A stretch of 8,155 bases of DNA. It comes from Candidatus Altarchaeales archaeon ex4484_96. Lineage in GTDB: Archaea; Altiarchaeota; Altiarchaeia; IMC4; QMZM01. How positions within the stretch are numbered: the stretch's first letter is position 1; the number at the start of each line of letters is the position of its first letter. The DNA lies in the NCBI GenBank assembly GCA_002254405.1, contig NJDH01000036.1:1-8155 (forward strand), given 5' to 3'. This document shows, piece after piece, positions 5,354 through 8,155 of the stretch. The notes below the pieces were generated by a model. It saw nothing but the letters and a program-made list of their open reading frames with translations. It was not told the origin of the DNA and ran no database searches. Made by a program: the position numbers and the translations under genes.

Positions 5354-6112
5354 TCATCCAAACCTCCCGGTTATATAATCCTCTGTTTCTTTTTTCTGGG
5401 GATTCTCAAAGAGAATCCGGGTTCTATTGTATTCAATCATCTCCCCCAGCAGGAAAAACCCGGTGTAATCCGACACCCTCGCCGCCTGCTGCATGTTGTG
5501 TGTTACGATAACGATAGTGTATTGTTTTTTCAGCTCCTGCAGTAAATCCTCTATCTTATGGGTTGATATGGGGTCCAGCGCAGAACAGGGCTCGTCAAAC
5601 AGGATAACCTCGGGTTTCACAGCCAGGGCCCGCGCGATGCAAAGCCTCTGCTGCTGACCGCCCGAGAGTTCCAGGGCAGGGATTTTAAGCCTGTCGGATA
5701 CCTCCCCCCACAGGGCCGCAGCTTTCAGGCTTTCCTCAACTAAATCATCTATTTCGCCGGAGGATACCCCATGTATTCTCGGACCGTAGGCGATGTTGTC
5801 GTAGATGGTCATCGGGAAGGGATTTGGTTTCTGAAACACCTGCCCGATTTTTTTCCTTAAACCCACCACATCCACGTTTTTGTCGTATACGTTATTTCCG
5901 TTCAGCAATATCTCGCCTTCAACCCGCACCCCGTCGATGAGGTCGTTCATCCTGTTGATGCAGCGAAGAAAAGTGCTTTTACCGCAGCCTGAGGGCCCTA
6001 TTAAAGCGGTTATCTTGTTTTTTTTGATATCCAAATTTATGTCCCTCAGTGCATGATTGTCGGTGTACCATAGATTCAGGTTCCTTACCTCAATCTCGTT
6101 TACTGCATCCAT
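5354..6112 (-). CDS. pstB: Phosphate ABC transporter ATP-binding protein PstB
   Basis: This 252-residue ATPase subunit powers phosphate import through PstC and PstA at the inner face of the membrane. All ABC motifs are intact: A-loop Y16, Walker A GPSGCGKST (39-47), Q-loop Q94 in the PstB-typical FQKPNPFPM (93-101), signature LSGGQ (149-153), Walker B VILFDE with catalytic E174, D-loop SALDP (177-181) and H-loop H205. FQKPNPFPMTIYDNIAYGPRIHG and LFDEPCSALDPIST are distinctive of PstB among ABC ATPases. It begins 1 nt after the pstA stop; AGAGA before the start is at best a weak ribosome site. Its length matches the family. Confidence 0.97.
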   Translation of the reverse strand: MDAVNEIEVRNLNLWYTDNHALRDINLDIKKNKITALIGPSGCGKSTFLRCINRMNDLIDGVRVEGEILLNGNNVYDKNVDVVGLRKKIGQVFQKPNPFPMTIYDNIAYGPRIHGVSSGEIDDLVEESLKAAALWGEVSDRLKIPALELSGGQQQRLCIARALAVKPEVILFDEPCSALDPISTHKIEDLLQELKKQYTIVIVTHNMQQAARVSDYTGFFLLGEMIEYNRTRILFENPQKKETEDYITGRFG

Positions 6113-6113
6113 T

Positions 6114-6965
6114 TTATCTCTTGATGTTCCTCGCCATGTATTTGTTGATTAATCTAGCAAAGTAGTTTGAAATCAAGATAATGGATATGAGAACGAAGGC
6201 CATGCCGAAAGCCCTCTCAATCGATACAGCCTCCGAGGTGAGATAATATATCTGGGTTGTTAAGGCATTACATTGGGAGAATAAATAAGGGAACCCGGGC
6301 AAAACAGGATTCAACACCACCATGAATATTATCGGGGCGGTCTCCCCGGCAGCCCGCCCGAAACCAAGTATTACGCCGGTTATTATCCCGGGAATCGAGC
6401 TTGGGATTATAATCCTGCTTATTGTCTGAAGTTTCGTTGCGCCAAGCGCGTAGCTGCCCAGTTTCTCGGATAAGGGAACAGACCTTAAAGCGACCTCGGA
6501 GGTGCGTATTATGGTGGGCAGTATCATGAAACCCAATGTCAGCCCCCCGGACAGTATAGTGGGTCCGCCGGTTAAATCCCTAAGATAATAGAAGAAAAGC
6601 GACAGCCCGAATAATCCAAAGACTATTGATGGCACGGCGTTCAGGGAGTCCACGCTCACCCGGATACATTGGGTTAGTTTATCTTCTCTACGGAATTCAA
6701 CGAGATAAACTCCTGTGAGCACGCCAAGCGGCACCGCAAACAATAACGCCACAGCCACCAATATAAGCGTCCCGATTATCGCGGGATATATTCCGCCTTC
6801 CCTCCAGTTGTCTTTGGGCATTTCAGTGATGAAAGAATAGTCTAAGGCAGTGATTCCTTCACTGAAGACATAACCCAGGATGAGAAACAATATTATGATT
6901 ATCAGTGATGCGCTAATCCAAAAAACGCCTTTCATTATTTTGTTTGTTGTTTTGCTTGATATCAT
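6114..6965 (-). CDS. pstA: Phosphate ABC transporter permease PstA
   Basis: This 283-residue inner-membrane permease subunit has about six helices. The first spans residues 14-34 and the last about 251-270. The WREGGIYPAIIGTLILV segment (54-70) and LNAVPSIVFGLFG (108-120) are typical of PstA. The ABC-coupling (EAA) loop is LGATKLQTISRIIIP (174-188), followed by GFGRAAGETAPI (201-212), where the charged residues are the ones conserved in phosphate permeases. It pairs with PstC to form the pore. ATG at 6965 overlaps the pstC stop in a 4-nt ATGA, so the two are translationally coupled. Confidence 0.96.
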   Translation of the reverse strand: MISSKTTNKIMKGVFWISASLIIIILFLILGYVFSEGITALDYSFITEMPKDNWREGGIYPAIIGTLILVAVALLFAVPLGVLTGVYLVEFRREDKLTQCIRVSVDSLNAVPSIVFGLFGLSLFFYYLRDLTGGPTILSGGLTLGFMILPTIIRTSEVALRSVPLSEKLGSYALGATKLQTISRIIIPSSIPGIITGVILGFGRAAGETAPIIFMVVLNPVLPGFPYLFSQCNALTTQIYYLTSEAVSIERAFGMAFVLISIILISNYFARLINKYMARNIKR

Positions 6966-7903
6966 TTCAGATTAATCTGGCTTTTGGAGAGTATGATGTT
7001 TGAGCTGACGCTTAAAATGAATGTGATGATAAACAAAAGAACACCCATCGCGAACAAGGCGGAGTAATGTATGCCCCCCACCTCGGCCGGCCCCATCTCA
7101 AGCAATATCGCGGATGTCAGGGCTTCCCCCGGCTTCAGCATTATTTCAGGTATCTGGTTTATAATCTGGATTACGTTACCTGCTGCTTGCTCTCCGAGCA
7201 GCTGTTTTACCAGATGAGGCAGGTTCTCTGAGTTGCCTAATACCAGGACAACAGCCATTGTTTCCCCTATGGCGCGGCCTACCCCGAGTATCACGCCCGC
7301 GAATATCCCGGGCAGCGCCGCGGGTATGATGATTTTTCTGAGAGTCTGCCATTCGGTGGCACCCATGGCGAGAGAGCCTTTCTTGAAGGAACCGGGTACT
7401 GATTCAATGGAGTCCTGTGATATGCTTATGATGATGGGGAGAATCATGATAGCCAGTATGATGGAGCCCACCAGAAGGGTTTCGCCTGTGGCCAGCTCAA
7501 GGGTTATTTTAACGAAGCGCACGATAATGACTAATCCAAACAGGCCGTATATTATGGAGGGTATTCCGGCTAAAAGTTCTATTACCGGGCGGGTTATGTC
7601 TCTGGCCCATGAGGGCGCTATTTCAGCCAAAAAAATCGCGCAGGATACTCCGAGAGGTATTGCTATGAGCAGCGCGCCTGCTGTAACGATAAGCGAGAAG
7701 AACATGAAGGGGAAGGCACCGTATAATCCCTTCCCGGGGTTCCATTCTGTTCCGAGCAGGAAATCAAGGATGCTTATTTCGGTGAACAGGCGGCCTGCTT
7801 CGTTGAAAAGAAATACTATTATGAGAATCAGCAGAAGAGAGGCTGTGGTGGAAAAGATGAAGAGCGTGTGTTTGACTATTTCCTCTTTTTTCTGGTTGTT
7901 CAT
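6962..7903 (-). CDS. pstC: Phosphate ABC transporter permease PstC
   Basis: This 313-residue inner-membrane permease partners PstA. A charged N-terminal tail (KKEEIVKH) precedes helix 1 (13-33). GTEWNPGKGLYGAFPFMFFSLIVT (51-74) is the PstC hallmark, followed by ELLAGIPSIIYGLFG (109-123), the coupling loop MGATEWQTLRKIIIP (180-194) and GVGRAIGETMAV (207-218). A long periplasmic-side loop (about 222-263) precedes the last helix (286-304). It is the first gene of the pstCAB-phoU run. The usual pstS, for the phosphate-binding protein, is not directly before it; a PhoU-like gene is there instead. The start at 7903 follows a 72-nt AT-rich gap and has no Shine-Dalgarno. Confidence 0.96.
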   Translation of the reverse strand: MNNQKKEEIVKHTLFIFSTTASLLLILIIVFLFNEAGRLFTEISILDFLLGTEWNPGKGLYGAFPFMFFSLIVTAGALLIAIPLGVSCAIFLAEIAPSWARDITRPVIELLAGIPSIIYGLFGLVIIVRFVKITLELATGETLLVGSIILAIMILPIIISISQDSIESVPGSFKKGSLAMGATEWQTLRKIIIPAALPGIFAGVILGVGRAIGETMAVVLVLGNSENLPHLVKQLLGEQAAGNVIQIINQIPEIMLKPGEALTSAILLEMGPAEVGGIHYSALFAMGVLLFIITFILSVSSNIILSKSQINLK

Positions 7904-7932
7904 GTTAGATTATTTGTTTCGATTAAGATAAT

Positions 7933-7939
7933 AAAAAAA
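7933..7939 (-). terminator. Possible oligo-T terminator of the upstream PhoU-like gene
   Basis: Seven T residues on the minus strand lie 37-43 nt after the stop of the PhoU-like gene and before pstC. Archaeal termination can use such tracts. It sits just downstream of the candidate pst TATA box, so it may instead be part of the pst promoter region. Weak support. Confidence 0.25.
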
Positions 7940-7945
7940 GCTTAG

Positions 7946-7973
7946 AATATATAGGCTATATAGATTATATAAT
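7946..7973 (-). promoter_or_regulatory. Candidate pst operon promoter with inverted repeats
   Basis: The gap before pstC is strongly AT-rich. On the minus strand TATATATT (7953 down to 7946) is a TATA-like box about 43 nt before the pstC ATG, implying a leader of roughly 15-20 nt. It overlaps a 15-bp inverted repeat, TATATAG-G-CTATATA (7948-7962, seven paired positions around one centre base). A perfect 10-bp palindrome, ATTATATAAT, follows at 7964-7973. The repeats may be an operator for phosphate control or simply stacked TATA elements. Confidence 0.45.
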
Positions 7974-7975
7974 GC

Positions 7976-8155
7976 TTAGTGGAGGTTTATAACGCCTTCT
8001 GCGATATCGGAAACATACTCACCCATCCTGCGAAAGCTCTCATAGACCAGAAGAGACTTATCTCTTTTCTTCTGCAGCTTATCCAGAAGCTTTTTCTCAT
8101 CCCCCCGAAGCTTTTCAATGCGCACCAGCACCTCCTCGGCCATATCAGGATGCCC
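7976..8155 (-). CDS. C-terminal fragment of a probable second PhoU-family protein
   Basis: The frame is open from the right edge and ends at TAA (7976-7978 on the plus strand), giving 59 residues. It is highly helical and charged: MAEEVLVRIEKLRGDEKKLL, a Lys-rich coiled-coil-like stretch, then YESFRRMGEYVSDIAEGVINLH. The last part resembles the PhoU signature (compare ERIADYADDIAEIV in the phoU of this operon), with Arg-Met-Gly-Glu-Tyr and DIAE at equivalent places, although the central Asp is Glu. Archaea often carry a longer PhoU-type regulator with an N-terminal AbrB/SpoVT domain, which this could be; the N-terminus is off the window. It lies on the same strand as pstC, 72 nt upstream, with its own promoter-like gap between. 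An internal ATG at 8143 could be a start but would give only 55 residues. Confidence 0.55.
   Translation of the reverse strand, partial: GHPDMAEEVLVRIEKLRGDEKKLLDKLQKKRDKSLLVYESFRRMGEYVSDIAEGVINLH

Noticed and set aside
5363..5368. GGGAGG on the minus strand as a strong ribosome site for phoU
   Set aside because: It encodes the last residues of PstB (GRFG) and is 12 nt from the phoU ATG, too far for a typical site. Its best-spaced ATG (5357) opens only an 8-codon frame.
7233..7931. A 232-codon open frame on the plus strand across pstC
   Set aside because: It is antisense to a full-length PstC and the Met/Ile/Arg-rich product looks like a shadow of the permease.
1..8155. CRISPR array, insertion sequence, tRNA or rRNA
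   Set aside because: I saw no spaced direct repeats, no transposase motifs, no terminal inverted repeats and no cloverleaf with a T-loop; nearly every base is accounted for by the genes listed.

Overview
The window most likely comes from an archaeon, probably an uncultivated lineage; I cannot name the phylum. The evidence is the archaeal-type MptE (DUF115) pterin diphosphokinase, an archaeal-style RtcA, a DUF333 surface protein with a Cys-rich CGD...NCPQDC tail, frequent ATA, AGA and AGG codons, AT-rich TATA-like boxes about 25-30 nt before first-gene starts, and almost no Shine-Dalgarno sequences. The DNA is densely packed: no gene-free stretch exceeds about 75 bases, and I see no rRNA, tRNA, CRISPR array or transposon.

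Left edge (1-654, + strand): the last 53 codons of an unrecognised gene overlap a small secreted DUF333 protein. The DUF333 frame closes at 590, but the -1 frame continues to 649 and encodes an obvious C-terminal membrane anchor. Two tandem A_AAA_AAA slippery heptamers (539-545, 551-557) lie at the junction. This could be programmed frameshifting, transcriptional slippage, phase variation or a homopolymer sequencing error, and it is the most interesting point in the window.

Cofactor, nucleotide and RNA block (655-3830): mptE (-) diverges from pdxS (+) across a 54-nt gap holding one TATA-like element usable in both directions. pdxS is followed after 1 nt by tmk (thymidylate kinase). tmk converges on rtcA (RNA 3'-phosphate cyclase, -) with a 35-bp tail overlap.

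Sugar-nucleotide gene (3874-4704, +): a glucose-1-phosphate-type nucleotidyltransferase whose first 40 or so residues look like a ribbon-helix-helix DNA-binding domain. It diverges from rtcA and ends 1 nt from the convergent phosphate operon.

Phosphate uptake block (4706-8155, -): pstC-pstA-pstB-phoU, with junctions of -4, +1 and +3 nt, encodes the two permeases, the ATPase and the regulator of a high-affinity phosphate ABC transporter. No PstS phosphate-binding protein lies in the window. Upstream of pstC are an AT-rich promoter with a near-perfect 15-bp inverted repeat and the C-terminus of a further protein that resembles a second PhoU-family regulator.
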